Assembly: GCF_020172665.1 (NCBI RefSeq)
Contig: NZ_CP083985.1
Span: forward strand, 3,628,371 to 3,662,945
Length of the DNA: 34,575 bases
Reading direction: 5' to 3'
Origin: [Mycobacterium] zoologicum
GTDB taxonomy: Bacteria > Actinomycetota > Actinomycetes > Mycobacteriales > Mycobacteriaceae
Shown here: positions 23,753 to 32,264 of the stretch, in pieces
Numbering within the stretch: position 1 is the stretch's first letter
Layout of the letters: each line of letters opens with the position of its first letter
Program-made: the position numbers and the translations under genes
Notes under the pieces: model-generated
Told to the model about the DNA's origin: nothing
Databases searched by the model: none
The model's input: only the letters and a program-made list of their open reading frames with translations

Positions 23753-24628
23753 TCACGGCTCGGGGACGTCGAAGTGCTCGTCACGCAGTCGGAACGCCTC
23801 CTTGGTTCCGTGCTGCGCCCGGGTCTTGACGAAGTTGAACTCCCCCGGCCCGAACTGCAGGTTGGTGCCGTAGGCGTGAAACAGGTAGCTCGCCACCTCT
23901 TCGCCCTGGTACGCCTGACTCTGTTCGACCAGCCGGAACGCCTCCTTGGCGATGACCACCCCGTCGGCGGGCATCTTCGCGGCCTTGCGCGCCCAATACC
24001 GCGCCCGCGCGGAAACCTCTGCGGCATCGCAGGTTTCGGTGAACACCCCGAGATGTTCTACCGCGGAGGCCTCGATGATGTCGCCGGTCAGCAACAGCCG
24101 GCGCGCCAGCACCGGGCCGAGCCGATGGAAGAACATGTGCAGGCTGCCCAGCGCCGGGCCCAGAAACCGGGTGGCCGGCATGCCGATCCGGGTGTCGCGG
24201 GCGATCACCGAGATGTCGGTCATCAGCGCCATCTCGAAGCCGCCGCCGAGCGCGTAACCGCTGATCTCGCCCACCGTGACCTTCGGGAAGCCCATCAGGT
24301 TGTGGTAGAAGCCGAACGATTTTCGGTCGACGGCTAGGCGGCGGCGCTGGCTCGGTCGGGCTTTGGCCGCGGGTTTCTCGCCCCCCTCGCCGTACCAGCC
24401 GTAGGCGTTGTTCATGTCCGCCCCGGTGCTGAACACTCCGTCGGCACCGCGCAGCAGCACCACGACGACGTCGTCGTCGTCGGCGACCCGGTCCAGGCAG
24501 CGGGCGACGGTGTCACGCATCGCCGCGTCGTAGGAGTTGCGCCGGCCGGGATTGTTCAGCGTGATGGTGGCGATTCGCCCGTCGGGATCGACGTCGAAGA
24601 GCACGCGGTCATCGCCGGTGTCGCTCAT
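23753..24628 (-). CDS. Enoyl-CoA hydratase/isomerase family protein
   Basis: A 291-residue crotonase-fold protein, longer than usual because of an insert at about 75-105 (YGWYGEGGEKPAAKARPSQR) after the FSTGADMNNA oxyanion segment. It keeps Glu at the position of Glu144 (GGGFEMALMTD) but has Ala at that of Glu164 (GMPATRFLG). With one acid/base residue it may be an isomerase, a C-C hydrolase or a lyase rather than a hydratase. It overlaps the thioesterase gene by 4 bp (ATGA), so the two products probably act consecutively. Confidence 0.9.
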   Translation of the reverse strand: MSDTGDDRVLFDVDPDGRIATITLNNPGRRNSYDAAMRDTVARCLDRVADDDDVVVVLLRGADGVFSTGADMNNAYGWYGEGGEKPAAKARPSQRRRLAVDRKSFGFYHNLMGFPKVTVGEISGYALGGGFEMALMTDISVIARDTRIGMPATRFLGPALGSLHMFFHRLGPVLARRLLLTGDIIEASAVEHLGVFTETCDAAEVSARARYWARKAAKMPADGVVIAKEAFRLVEQSQAYQGEEVASYLFHAYGTNLQFGPGEFNFVKTRAQHGTKEAFRLRDEHFDVPEP

Positions 24629-25296
24629 GGCTGGGGCTCCTCACGTCGGCGGCCGAATCGGTTGGCACTCACCTTCTCCGGTGGCGTGGCCGCGGTGGTC
24701 ACCTCGCCGGTGCACAACAGTTCACCGCGGTGGGACAGCCGCGCGACGGACGCCAGACCGCGATCGACCTCGGTGCGCACGATGTCGAAGTCCAACTCGG
24801 TGAGCACCGGTGTCGGGCGACGGTAGCTGACCAGCATCGAGCGGGTCCGGCCGGCCAGGCCCACCGCGCAGCTCTGCTGCTGGGTGACGCAGTCGAAGAA
24901 CACTCCGAGGAATCCGCCGTGCACCAGCCCGGGCGGCCCCTCGTAGGCCAGTCCGAATGTGACTCGCCCGGAAGCCGTTTCAGCATCGACGTGGTCGAAG
25001 TGGTATTCGGGAAAGCACGGGTTGTATGCCCCGACGTCGAACGCGTGGTTGAGGTAGACCCGGCCATCGTCATCGGACTCCAGCCGCGGTGTCGCGTCAG
25101 CCGGGGCAACGGCGACCAGTTCGCGTTCCCAGTCGGCGAATCGCGCCACCATGTCATCGACCACCGGGTGCGGGTGCTCCAGTGAGAGCAGCAGCCCGGT
25201 CAACCGCCGCATGGCGCCGGCCGCCGCGACGGTCTGCGCCAACGGCTGCGAGCCGAAACGGCTGGTGTCGACCGAAACCCCTACGTCTTCCGCCAT
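24625..25296 (-). CDS. Hotdog-fold (PaaI-like) thioesterase
   Basis: A 223-residue protein with a C-terminal hotdog domain (about 90-205), recognised by GPPGLVHGGFLGVFFDCVTQQ, the usual catalytic-helix region of PaaI-type acyl-CoA thioesterases, and TRSMLVSYRRPTPV on the next strand. The first 85 residues are helical and not recognised. It could release CoA from dead-end or surplus thioesters. The start is ATG 25296 with GGAAGG five bases upstream; it is the first gene of the operon reading away from O3. Confidence 0.88.
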   Translation of the reverse strand: MAEDVGVSVDTSRFGSQPLAQTVAAAGAMRRLTGLLLSLEHPHPVVDDMVARFADWERELVAVAPADATPRLESDDDGRVYLNHAFDVGAYNPCFPEYHFDHVDAETASGRVTFGLAYEGPPGLVHGGFLGVFFDCVTQQQSCAVGLAGRTRSMLVSYRRPTPVLTELDFDIVRTEVDRGLASVARLSHRGELLCTGEVTTAATPPEKVSANRFGRRREEPQP

Positions 25297-25330
25297 GCGC
25301 CCTTCCCACCGAGCAGCAACAATCGTCTAG

Positions 25331-25354
25331 CATACTGTAGCTATAACGATAACG
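25331..25354. promoter_or_regulatory. TetR-type operator candidate O3 with two overlapping promoters
   Basis: CATACTGTA-N7-CGATAACG, matching O1 in both blocks. Two -10-like hexamers lie within it on opposite strands: TATAAC on plus (25342-25347), leading to the crotonase at 25376, and TACAGT on minus (25339-25334), leading to the thioesterase at 25296. One bound protein could shut both operons. Confidence 0.62.
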
Positions 25355-25375
25355 TTGCGAAGGGCGGGTGCGGCA

Positions 25376-26170
25376 GTGACCGAGGGTTCGGTGACGGTGC
25401 AGCGTGATGGCGCGCTGCTCCGGCTCACCCTGGAACGTCCCGAACGCCGCAATGCGCTCAGCCCTCCGATGACCGCCACGCTGGTCGAGGCACTGACCGC
25501 GGCCGCCTCCGACGACACGTTGCGCGCCATCCACCTGCGCGGCTCCGGCGCCGACTTCTGCGCCGGCGCGGACTGGGTGGCCACCAACGCCGGCGACCGG
25601 CGGCCTCGCACCGGCGATCTGGTCCGGCGAGTTCCGCAGGCCGCGCACCGGGTGATCGAACTGCTGCACACCATTCAGCTGCCGGTGGTGTGCAGCGTGC
25701 AGGGCCGGGCGGTTGGCTTGGGCTGCAATCTGGTCCTGGCCGCCGACTTCACTGTTGCCGCCGCCGACGCAGTGTTCTGGGAGCCGTTCCTGGAGCGCGG
25801 ATTCAGCCCCGACTCGGGCTCCACCTGGCTGTTGCCGCGCCTGGTCGGCCTGGCCCGGGCCCGACGCATGCTGCTGCTCGGCGAGAAGGTCGACGGTGCC
25901 CGCGCCGAGGCGTGGGGGCTGATACACCGGGCGGTGCCGCCGGCCGAGGTTGATTCCGCCGCCGAGGAGCTGTTGGCGTGGTTGACCAATGGCCCCACTG
26001 TGGCGATCGGCCTGACCAAGCAGGCACTGAACTTCGGCCAGGCCGCCACCCTGCCGCAGGCCATGAACCAGGAGCTGTTCAATCTCGAACTCAGCTGCCG
26101 CACCAGTGATTTCAAAGAGGGCCTGGCTGCTTTCGAACAACGGCGCCCGCCGGAATTCACCGGCCGCTGA
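25376..26170 (+). CDS. Enoyl-CoA hydratase/isomerase family protein
   Basis: A 264-residue crotonase with TLERPERRNALS and the oxyanion segment GADFCAGADW. The Glu144/Glu164 positions are Asn (GLGCNLVLAAD) and Phe (FWEPFLERG), while PDSGSTWLLPRLVG has the acidic residue used by isomerase-type members. A double-bond isomerase is more likely than a hydratase. I chose GTG 25376; TTG 25355 is an alternative. It is the first gene of the eight-gene plus-strand operon under O3, and the next gene begins 13 bp after its stop. Confidence 0.88.
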   Translation: MTEGSVTVQRDGALLRLTLERPERRNALSPPMTATLVEALTAAASDDTLRAIHLRGSGADFCAGADWVATNAGDRRPRTGDLVRRVPQAAHRVIELLHTIQLPVVCSVQGRAVGLGCNLVLAADFTVAAADAVFWEPFLERGFSPDSGSTWLLPRLVGLARARRMLLLGEKVDGARAEAWGLIHRAVPPAEVDSAAEELLAWLTNGPTVAIGLTKQALNFGQAATLPQAMNQELFNLELSCRTSDFKEGLAAFEQRRPPEFTGR

Positions 26171-26183
26171 GAAAGGACCGCCG

Positions 26184-26990
26184 ATGCCGACCTTCGACAC
26201 CATCGACTACTCGGTGATCGAGCACACCGCCACGATCACGCTCAACCGCCCCGAGGCACTCAACGCCCTGAGCCCGCACATGGTCACCGAACTGCGGGCA
26301 GCCTACGCCGAAGCCGAGAACGACGATGCGGTGTGGCTGCTGATCGTGACCGGCAACGGCCGGGCGTTCTGCACCGGCGCCGACGTCAAGGAGATCCCCG
26401 GCGACGGCAAGGTCATCAACGAGCGGCCCTACCTGTCCACCTACGAACAGTGGGAGGCCCCTCAGGAGGGCACCCCGCCGTTCCGGACGATGGCAAAGCC
26501 GGTGTTGGCCGCCATCAACGGAATATGTTGTGGCGCGGGCCTGGACTGGGTCACCACCGGTGACATCGTGATCGCCTCGGACCGGGCGACGTTCTTCGAC
26601 CCGCACGTGTCGATCGGACTGGTCGCCGGACGCGAGGTGGTGCGACTGGCCCGGGTGCTGCCCCGCTCGGTTGCACTGCGGATGGCGATCATGGGCAAAC
26701 ACGAGCGGATGGACGCCCAGCGCGCCTACGAACTCGGGATGATCAGCGAAGTGGTGGAGCACGACCGCTTGCTGGAGCGGGCCCATGAGATCGCCGGCAT
26801 CGTGAACTCCAATGCCCCACTGGCGGTTCGCGGAACACGTTTGGCGATCCTCAAGGGCCTGGACCTGCCGTTGCATGAAGCGGAGATGCTCGCCGAGGCG
26901 TTTCGGGAACGCAACCTGCACACCGCCGATTCCCTGGAGGGCCCACAAGCCTTCGTGGAGAAGCGCACACCGGATTGGCAGTGCCGATGA
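26184..26990 (+). CDS. Enoyl-CoA hydratase/isomerase family protein (tandem copy 1)
   Basis: A 268-residue crotonase-fold protein with TLNRPEALNALS and GRAFCTGADVKEI. The two positions of the hydratase glutamates hold Asp (GAGLDWVTTGD) and His (FFDPHVSIGL). The ATFFDxHVSxGLV block is shared with the next gene, so the two are tandem relatives. AGAAAGGA precedes ATG 26184. With His in the second position it is probably not an ordinary hydratase. It overlaps the next gene by ATGA. Confidence 0.9.
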   Translation: MPTFDTIDYSVIEHTATITLNRPEALNALSPHMVTELRAAYAEAENDDAVWLLIVTGNGRAFCTGADVKEIPGDGKVINERPYLSTYEQWEAPQEGTPPFRTMAKPVLAAINGICCGAGLDWVTTGDIVIASDRATFFDPHVSIGLVAGREVVRLARVLPRSVALRMAIMGKHERMDAQRAYELGMISEVVEHDRLLERAHEIAGIVNSNAPLAVRGTRLAILKGLDLPLHEAEMLAEAFRERNLHTADSLEGPQAFVEKRTPDWQCR

Positions 26991-27769
26991 GCTTTCAAAC
27001 CATTCTTCTCGACGTCGACGCGAGCGACCACGTCGCCACCATCACCTTGAACCGGCCGGAGCGGCTCAACGCGTTCAACCGCACCATGTGCGAGGAGATG
27101 ATCGAGGCCTGGCGCATGGTCAAACTCGACGAGACCGTGCACGCCGTGGTCCTGCGCGCCGCCGGTGACCGGGCCTTCAGCGCCGGTCTGGATGTCAAGG
27201 AGCCCTATGGCCAGCCCGACAACGTCTGGAACCACGAGGATCCCGGCGAGGCGCTCAGCCCCAAGTGGCAGAAGATGTTCAAGCCGGTCATCTGCGCGGT
27301 ACAGGGGTTGTGCACCGCCGGCGCGTTCTACTTCGTCAACGAATCCGATGTGGTGATCTGCTCGACCGACGCCACCTTCTTCGACTCCCACGTCTCGGCC
27401 GGACTGGTCTGTGCCCTCGAGCCGATCGGGCTGATGCGCCGGATCGGATTGGGCGATACCCTGCGGATCGCACTGATGGGCAACGACGAACGTGTCAGCG
27501 CCGAAACCGCGCTGCGGATCGGGCTGGTGACCGAAATCGTAGCCCGCGAACAACTCTGGGCCCGGGCACACCAGATCGCGGCCTGCATCGCGGCCAAGCC
27601 GCCGACGGCCACTCAAGGCACGGTCAAGGCGATCTGGGAATCACTGGACAAGCCCTACCGCGTCGCCATGGAGCAGAACCTGATCTATACCAGGCTGGGC
27701 AATCCGCTGGGCAAGGCCGAACTCGGCGCTTCGGGGCCGCGGCCCGCGGACCGGCCGCGGATCCGTTGA
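26987..27769 (+). CDS. Enoyl-CoA hydratase/isomerase family protein (tandem copy 2)
   Basis: A 260-residue crotonase-fold protein with TLNRPERLNAFN and DRAFSAGLDVKEP. The catalytic positions hold Tyr (AGAFYFVNESD) and His (FFDSHVSAGL), so both hydratase glutamates are absent. It is related to the preceding gene over most of its length. It starts at ATG 26987 in a 4-bp overlap and shares one base with the next start (TGATG). The products could form a heteromer or act on successive intermediates; neither can be decided from sequence. Confidence 0.9.
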   Translation: MSFQTILLDVDASDHVATITLNRPERLNAFNRTMCEEMIEAWRMVKLDETVHAVVLRAAGDRAFSAGLDVKEPYGQPDNVWNHEDPGEALSPKWQKMFKPVICAVQGLCTAGAFYFVNESDVVICSTDATFFDSHVSAGLVCALEPIGLMRRIGLGDTLRIALMGNDERVSAETALRIGLVTEIVAREQLWARAHQIAACIAAKPPTATQGTVKAIWESLDKPYRVAMEQNLIYTRLGNPLGKAELGASGPRPADRPRIR

Positions 27770-29226
27770 TGGCGCACCCGCTGACGGAGCGGATCGCGGC
27801 GGTGCTCGACCTGGCACCCTCGGACCCGGCCGTCGAATACGACGGCGCCTGGTACACCTGGGCGCAGCTCGGCGAGACGGCGCGGGCGGTCGCCGCAGTG
27901 ACCGAGCCCGGTGGCCGGGTCGGAATCCTGTTGCGCAACCGGCCCGCCCACGTCGCTGCTGTCCTCGGGGTGCTGCTGGGCGAAGGCTGCGTGGTGGTGA
28001 TCAACCCGTCGCGCGGCGATGAGCGCACCCGCGCCGACATCGCCGCGCTGGGGTTGCCGGTGATCATCGGCGCGCCCGAGGATCTGGCCGCCCTGGTCAC
28101 CACTGATACGTCCACGACGGTGGTGACCCTCACCGACCTGGCCGGGCCACCGCAGATCACCCGGGCCGCCGCGCCCCGCCCGGATGCCACACGCCCCGGT
28201 GTGGCGGTGTGGATGCTGACCAGCGGCACCACCGGACCGCCCAAGCGCGTCGACCTGCGCTATGACATGCTGGCGCACAGCGTAATCGGCTCCCCGCAGC
28301 CACCGGGGCAGCCGCGTCGAGGGGTGGCGATCGTCAACTCACCGTTGGTGCACATCGGCGGCGTATACCGGATCCTGCAATGTATGGCCGAGGCGAGATC
28401 CTTTGTGCTGCTGGATCGATTCGATCTTGAACGGTGGGCGGCCGCGGTCCGGACCCACCAGCCGAAGGCGGTCTCGCTGGTTCCGGCCGCGCTGCGCATG
28501 GTGCTGCACTCCGAGCTGAGCCGCGAGGATCTGGCAAGCGTGCGGGCGGTCACCTCGGGCACCGCACCGCTGTCTGCAGACGACGCCGACGCGTTCACCG
28601 AGAAGTTCGGAATTCCGGTACTCACGTCCTATGCCGCAACGGAATTCGGCGGCGGCGTAGCAGGGTGGACTCTGAAAGACTACCAGCAGCACTGGAAGGC
28701 CAAGCGTGGCAGCGTCGGCCGGGCCAGCCTGGGCGCCGCCTTGCGAGTGGTCGGCGACGACGGTGCGCCGCTCGGGCCCGATCAGCCCGGACTACTGGAG
28801 GTCAAGCCTGGTCAGCTCGGTCCGGGCGCGGACTGGATGCGCACCACCGACCTGGCCCGCATCGACGCCGACGGCTTCCTGTGGATCCTGGGCCGGGCGG
28901 ATCAGGCCATCATCCGCGGGGGTTTCAAAGTGATGCCCGACGACGTGCGCGTCGCGCTGGAAACGCACCCGGCCGTCAAGGGTGCCGCGGTGGTGGGGAA
29001 GGCCGATGATCGCCTCGGTCAGACTCCGGTGGCCGCGGTCGAACTGCGCTCGGGAGCCCACGCCGACGCCGGGGTGCTGACCGCCTTCCTGAGCACCCGG
29101 TTGGCGCGCTACGAAATCCCCACCGCCATCACCATCGTCGACGCACTCCCACGAACACCCTCGGGCAAGGCCGATCTCAACGCGGTGCGTGAGCTGATCG
29201 GCGCGCGAGGCGAGCATGATCGCTGA
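27769..29226 (+). CDS. AMP-forming acyl-CoA ligase, first of three
   Basis: A 485-residue ANL ligase. Adenylate motif MLTSGTTGPPK (149-159), A5 motif SYAATEFGGG, TTDLARIDADGF (A7, with Thr in place of the usual Gly before Asp), GRADQAIIRGGFKVMP hinge, and catalytic K467 in TPSGK. It is compact, with a short N-terminal part. It starts at ATG 27769, one base into the crotonase stop, and overlaps the following ligase by 11 bp. It is less similar to the next two than they are to each other. Confidence 0.92.
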   Translation: MAHPLTERIAAVLDLAPSDPAVEYDGAWYTWAQLGETARAVAAVTEPGGRVGILLRNRPAHVAAVLGVLLGEGCVVVINPSRGDERTRADIAALGLPVIIGAPEDLAALVTTDTSTTVVTLTDLAGPPQITRAAAPRPDATRPGVAVWMLTSGTTGPPKRVDLRYDMLAHSVIGSPQPPGQPRRGVAIVNSPLVHIGGVYRILQCMAEARSFVLLDRFDLERWAAAVRTHQPKAVSLVPAALRMVLHSELSREDLASVRAVTSGTAPLSADDADAFTEKFGIPVLTSYAATEFGGGVAGWTLKDYQQHWKAKRGSVGRASLGAALRVVGDDGAPLGPDQPGLLEVKPGQLGPGADWMRTTDLARIDADGFLWILGRADQAIIRGGFKVMPDDVRVALETHPAVKGAAVVGKADDRLGQTPVAAVELRSGAHADAGVLTAFLSTRLARYEIPTAITIVDALPRTPSGKADLNAVRELIGARGEHDR

Positions 29227-30721
29227 CACGCTGCCGCAGATCTGGCGCACCAAGGCCGGATCGCAGAGGCCCCTGCTTATCTGCGACTCCGAACGCCTCA
29301 GCTACGCCGAGGCCGACGCGCGCTCCGCAGCACTGGCCACACAGCTGATCTCGCTGGGCTGCGGCAAGGGCACCCACGTCGGTGTCCTGCACCCCAATGG
29401 TCCTGAGTTTGTGGTGGCAATGTTGGCCGCAGCGCGGATAGGCGCGGTAGTGGTGCCGCTGCCCACCATTGCGACGGCACCGGAACTGCGCGGGCAGCTG
29501 GTGCACAGTGACGTGCGAATCCTGCTCGCTGCGGAGTCTTATCGCTCCCACGACTACCGGCAACGGTTGGCCGAGGTGCTCACCGACGCCGCGGTCGGTG
29601 ACGACCCGATCTACAGCGTTGCGGTACCGCAGCTGCGCCATGTGATCTTCGGATACTCGGCACCGGAGGTGGATGAGCTCCTGCCGGCGCTGGAAGACGA
29701 TGTCGACCCCGACGATCCGCTGGCCATCATCTACACCTCAGGGTCGTCCGGCAACCCCAAAGGTGTGGTGCACACCCATGCCGGACTGATCGGCCATCAG
29801 CGCTACCTCAACCAGGTATGCGGAATCACTTCCACTGACATACATTTCAGCAACTCTCCGTTCTTCTGGGTCGGGGGTTTCGCCTTTGCGTTGCTGGGCA
29901 CCGTGCTGGCCGGATCGACCCTGCTGTGCTCCAACGCCACCGACCCGAGCGAGACCCTGGATCTGCTGGAGGCCGAGAAACCCACCCTGGCAAATGGTTT
30001 CGCCAGCGGCGTCGCCGGCCTCATTCACCACCCGAGCCTGGGCACCCGGGATCTGTCCAGCGTGCGCCGCGGCAACCTCTACCCGATCATGGCTCCCGAC
30101 GTGCGCCCTGAGGACCCCGGGTTGCGGCACGGCATGCTCGGGATGACCGAGACCGGCGGCCCGGTGCTGCTCAGCGATGACGTCACCGACCAGCCCGAGC
30201 ACCGGCGCGGCAGCTTCGGCAAGCCCGCGCCGGGGATCGAATGCCGGGTCGACGACGGCGAGTTGCTGATCCGCGGACGTCATGTGATGCAGCGTTATCA
30301 CCGGCGCAGCCGCGAGGAATGCTTCGACGCCGACGGCTGGTTCCACACCGGGGATCAGGTCCGCACCGATGCCGATGGCTTCTATTACTTTCTGGGCCGC
30401 CGCGACGCCATGATCAAGACTGCCGGTGCCAACGTCTCCCCGGCCGAAGTGGAGCGCGCGATCGCGAAGGTCACCGGCGGCGTCACCGCCCACGTGATCG
30501 GTATCCCCGACCCGGATCGCGGCCAGGTGGTGGCGGCCGTGCTGGTGGACGCCGGCCCCGACCCCGGTGCACTGCGCGAGCTGCTGCGTACGGAGCTCTC
30601 TGCGTACAAGATCCCCCGCCGGTTCATCAGCGTTGCGCCCGGAACGGTCCCGCTACTGGCCAGCGGCAAAGTCGATGGGCGCCGGCTGGCCGCGTTGTTC
30701 GCAGCGGTGTCGAATGCCTGA
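29216..30721 (+). CDS. AMP-forming acyl-CoA ligase, second of three
   Basis: A 501-residue ANL ligase with YTSGSSGNPKG (173-183), GMTETGGPV (A5), FHTGDQVRTDADGF (A7), GRRDAMIKTAGANVSPAEVE and K485 in ASGK. It shares with the next gene the VGVLHPN/VGLVMPN region, RIGAVxVPLxT and a FFWVGGF motif, indicating duplication of one ancestor. It overlaps the next start by 8 bp. It would activate a carboxylate to a CoA ester; duplication suggests different acids or stereoisomers. Confidence 0.93.
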   Translation: MIADTLPQIWRTKAGSQRPLLICDSERLSYAEADARSAALATQLISLGCGKGTHVGVLHPNGPEFVVAMLAAARIGAVVVPLPTIATAPELRGQLVHSDVRILLAAESYRSHDYRQRLAEVLTDAAVGDDPIYSVAVPQLRHVIFGYSAPEVDELLPALEDDVDPDDPLAIIYTSGSSGNPKGVVHTHAGLIGHQRYLNQVCGITSTDIHFSNSPFFWVGGFAFALLGTVLAGSTLLCSNATDPSETLDLLEAEKPTLANGFASGVAGLIHHPSLGTRDLSSVRRGNLYPIMAPDVRPEDPGLRHGMLGMTETGGPVLLSDDVTDQPEHRRGSFGKPAPGIECRVDDGELLIRGRHVMQRYHRRSREECFDADGWFHTGDQVRTDADGFYYFLGRRDAMIKTAGANVSPAEVERAIAKVTGGVTAHVIGIPDPDRGQVVAAVLVDAGPDPGALRELLRTELSAYKIPRRFISVAPGTVPLLASGKVDGRRLAALFAAVSNA

Positions 30722-32264
30722 CACCGCAACGATCGACGCACTGGTTCGCTCCGGTGCCGTCGGCTACGCGCACAAGCCGGCTGTGATCGATCCCGGCGCC
30801 CGGCTCAGCTACGCCGACCTGGACGCCTCATCGCGGGAACTGGCCGCGGCTCTGGTGCAGGCCGGTGTCGGCAAGGGCAGCCGGGTGGGCCTGGTCATGC
30901 CCAACAGCGTCGCCTGGGTCCGTACGGCGATCGCCGTGACCCGCATCGGCGCGGTGCTGGTTCCGCTGAGCACCCTGCTGACGCCCTCGGAACTGCGCGC
31001 ACAACTGCGGGTGGCCGCGGTGCAGTTCCTGATCGGCGTCGAGGAGTTCCGTGGCCACCGGTACCTCGACGGCCTGCGTGACAGGCGCACGGTGGACCTT
31101 CCTGCGCTGCAACAGGTCTGGACTACCGAACACCTGTCATCACTTATCGCCGGCCCCGGCCCGGTCCGGGTGTTCGACGCCATGACCGAGTCGGTGACAC
31201 CCAGCGATCCGCTGGTGATCATGTTCACCTCCGGAAGCAGTGGCCCACCGAAGGGGGTGATGCACTCCCATGGCAGCGCCCTGGGGGCGGTGGCATCCGG
31301 CCTGGCCGCGCGCTGTATCACCACCGATACCCGGTTGTACCTGCCGATGCCGTTCTTCTGGGTCGGCGGCTTCGGCGGCGGCGTGCTCTCGGCACTGCTG
31401 GCCGGGGCGACCCTGGTCACCGAGGAGATCCCGAAGCCGCAGACCACGTTGAGTCTGCTGGAATCCGAACGGGTCACGTTGTTTCGCGGGTGGCCCGACC
31501 AGGCGCAGGAGTTGGCCCGGCACGCCGGCTCGGCCGACCTGTCGGCGCTGCGCCCCGGCAGCCTGGAGGCCCTGCTGCCACCGGCATTGCGCTCCGAACC
31601 CGGGGCGCGGGCCAACCTGTTCGGGATGACCGAGAGCTTCGGCCCGTACTGCGGCTACGCCGCCGACACCGACCTGCCGGCGGGGGCGTGGGGCAGCTGC
31701 GGGAAACCGTTTGACGGCATGGAGGTTCGGATCGTCGGTCCCGATACCGGGTTACCGGTCCCGGCCGGGACGGTCGGGGAGATCCAACTGCGCGGACCGC
31801 ACACGCTGCGCGGCATCTGCGGCCGCAGCCGGGAGGACACCTTCACCGTCGACGGCTACTACCCCACCGGCGACCTGGGCCGTCTCGACGAAAACGGATT
31901 CCTCTTCTACCACGGCCGTTCGGACGACATGTTCAAGGTCAGCGGGGCCACGGTGTATCCCAGCGAGGTGGAGAAGGCGTTGCGGGCCATCGACGGTGTG
32001 CAAGCCGCGTTCGTGACATGCGTACCCGACGGCGACCGGTTCCGGGTGGGGGCGGCGATCTCCAGCGACGGGCTGACGGTCGGGTGGTTGCACGAACAGG
32101 CGCGGACGCTGTTGAGCGCCTTCAAGGTGCCGACGGTGTGGCTGCTCGTCGACAGTCCCGACGCCGTGCCACGCGGGCCGACCGGAAAGGTCGACAAACG
32201 GCGCCTGCGGGCGATGCTTGCCGTCGGCGGCTATGAGGCACTCGAGCCGGGAGGTCGTTCATGA
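30714..32264 (+). CDS. AMP-forming acyl-CoA ligase, third of three
   Basis: A 516-residue ANL ligase with FTSGSSGPPKG (171-181), NLFGMTESFGP (A5), YPTGDLGRLDENGF (A7), GRSDDMFKVSGATVYPSEVE and K492 in PTGK. It is the closest paralogue of the preceding ligase. ATG 30714 overlaps that gene's stop; a longer in-frame upstream extension exists, but it runs through the coding sequence of that gene and is rejected. It overlaps the PE-PPE esterase gene by ATGA, so a cytoplasmic ligase and an exported esterase are translationally linked. Confidence 0.93.
   Translation: MPDTATIDALVRSGAVGYAHKPAVIDPGARLSYADLDASSRELAAALVQAGVGKGSRVGLVMPNSVAWVRTAIAVTRIGAVLVPLSTLLTPSELRAQLRVAAVQFLIGVEEFRGHRYLDGLRDRRTVDLPALQQVWTTEHLSSLIAGPGPVRVFDAMTESVTPSDPLVIMFTSGSSGPPKGVMHSHGSALGAVASGLAARCITTDTRLYLPMPFFWVGGFGGGVLSALLAGATLVTEEIPKPQTTLSLLESERVTLFRGWPDQAQELARHAGSADLSALRPGSLEALLPPALRSEPGARANLFGMTESFGPYCGYAADTDLPAGAWGSCGKPFDGMEVRIVGPDTGLPVPAGTVGEIQLRGPHTLRGICGRSREDTFTVDGYYPTGDLGRLDENGFLFYHGRSDDMFKVSGATVYPSEVEKALRAIDGVQAAFVTCVPDGDRFRVGAAISSDGLTVGWLHEQARTLLSAFKVPTVWLLVDSPDAVPRGPTGKVDKRRLRAMLAVGGYEALEPGGRS

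Noticed and set aside
27265..27768. In-frame extension upstream of the first tandem ligase
   Set aside because: It runs through the crotonase coding sequence; the ATG at 27769, overlapping the crotonase stop, gives a normal ligase N-terminus.
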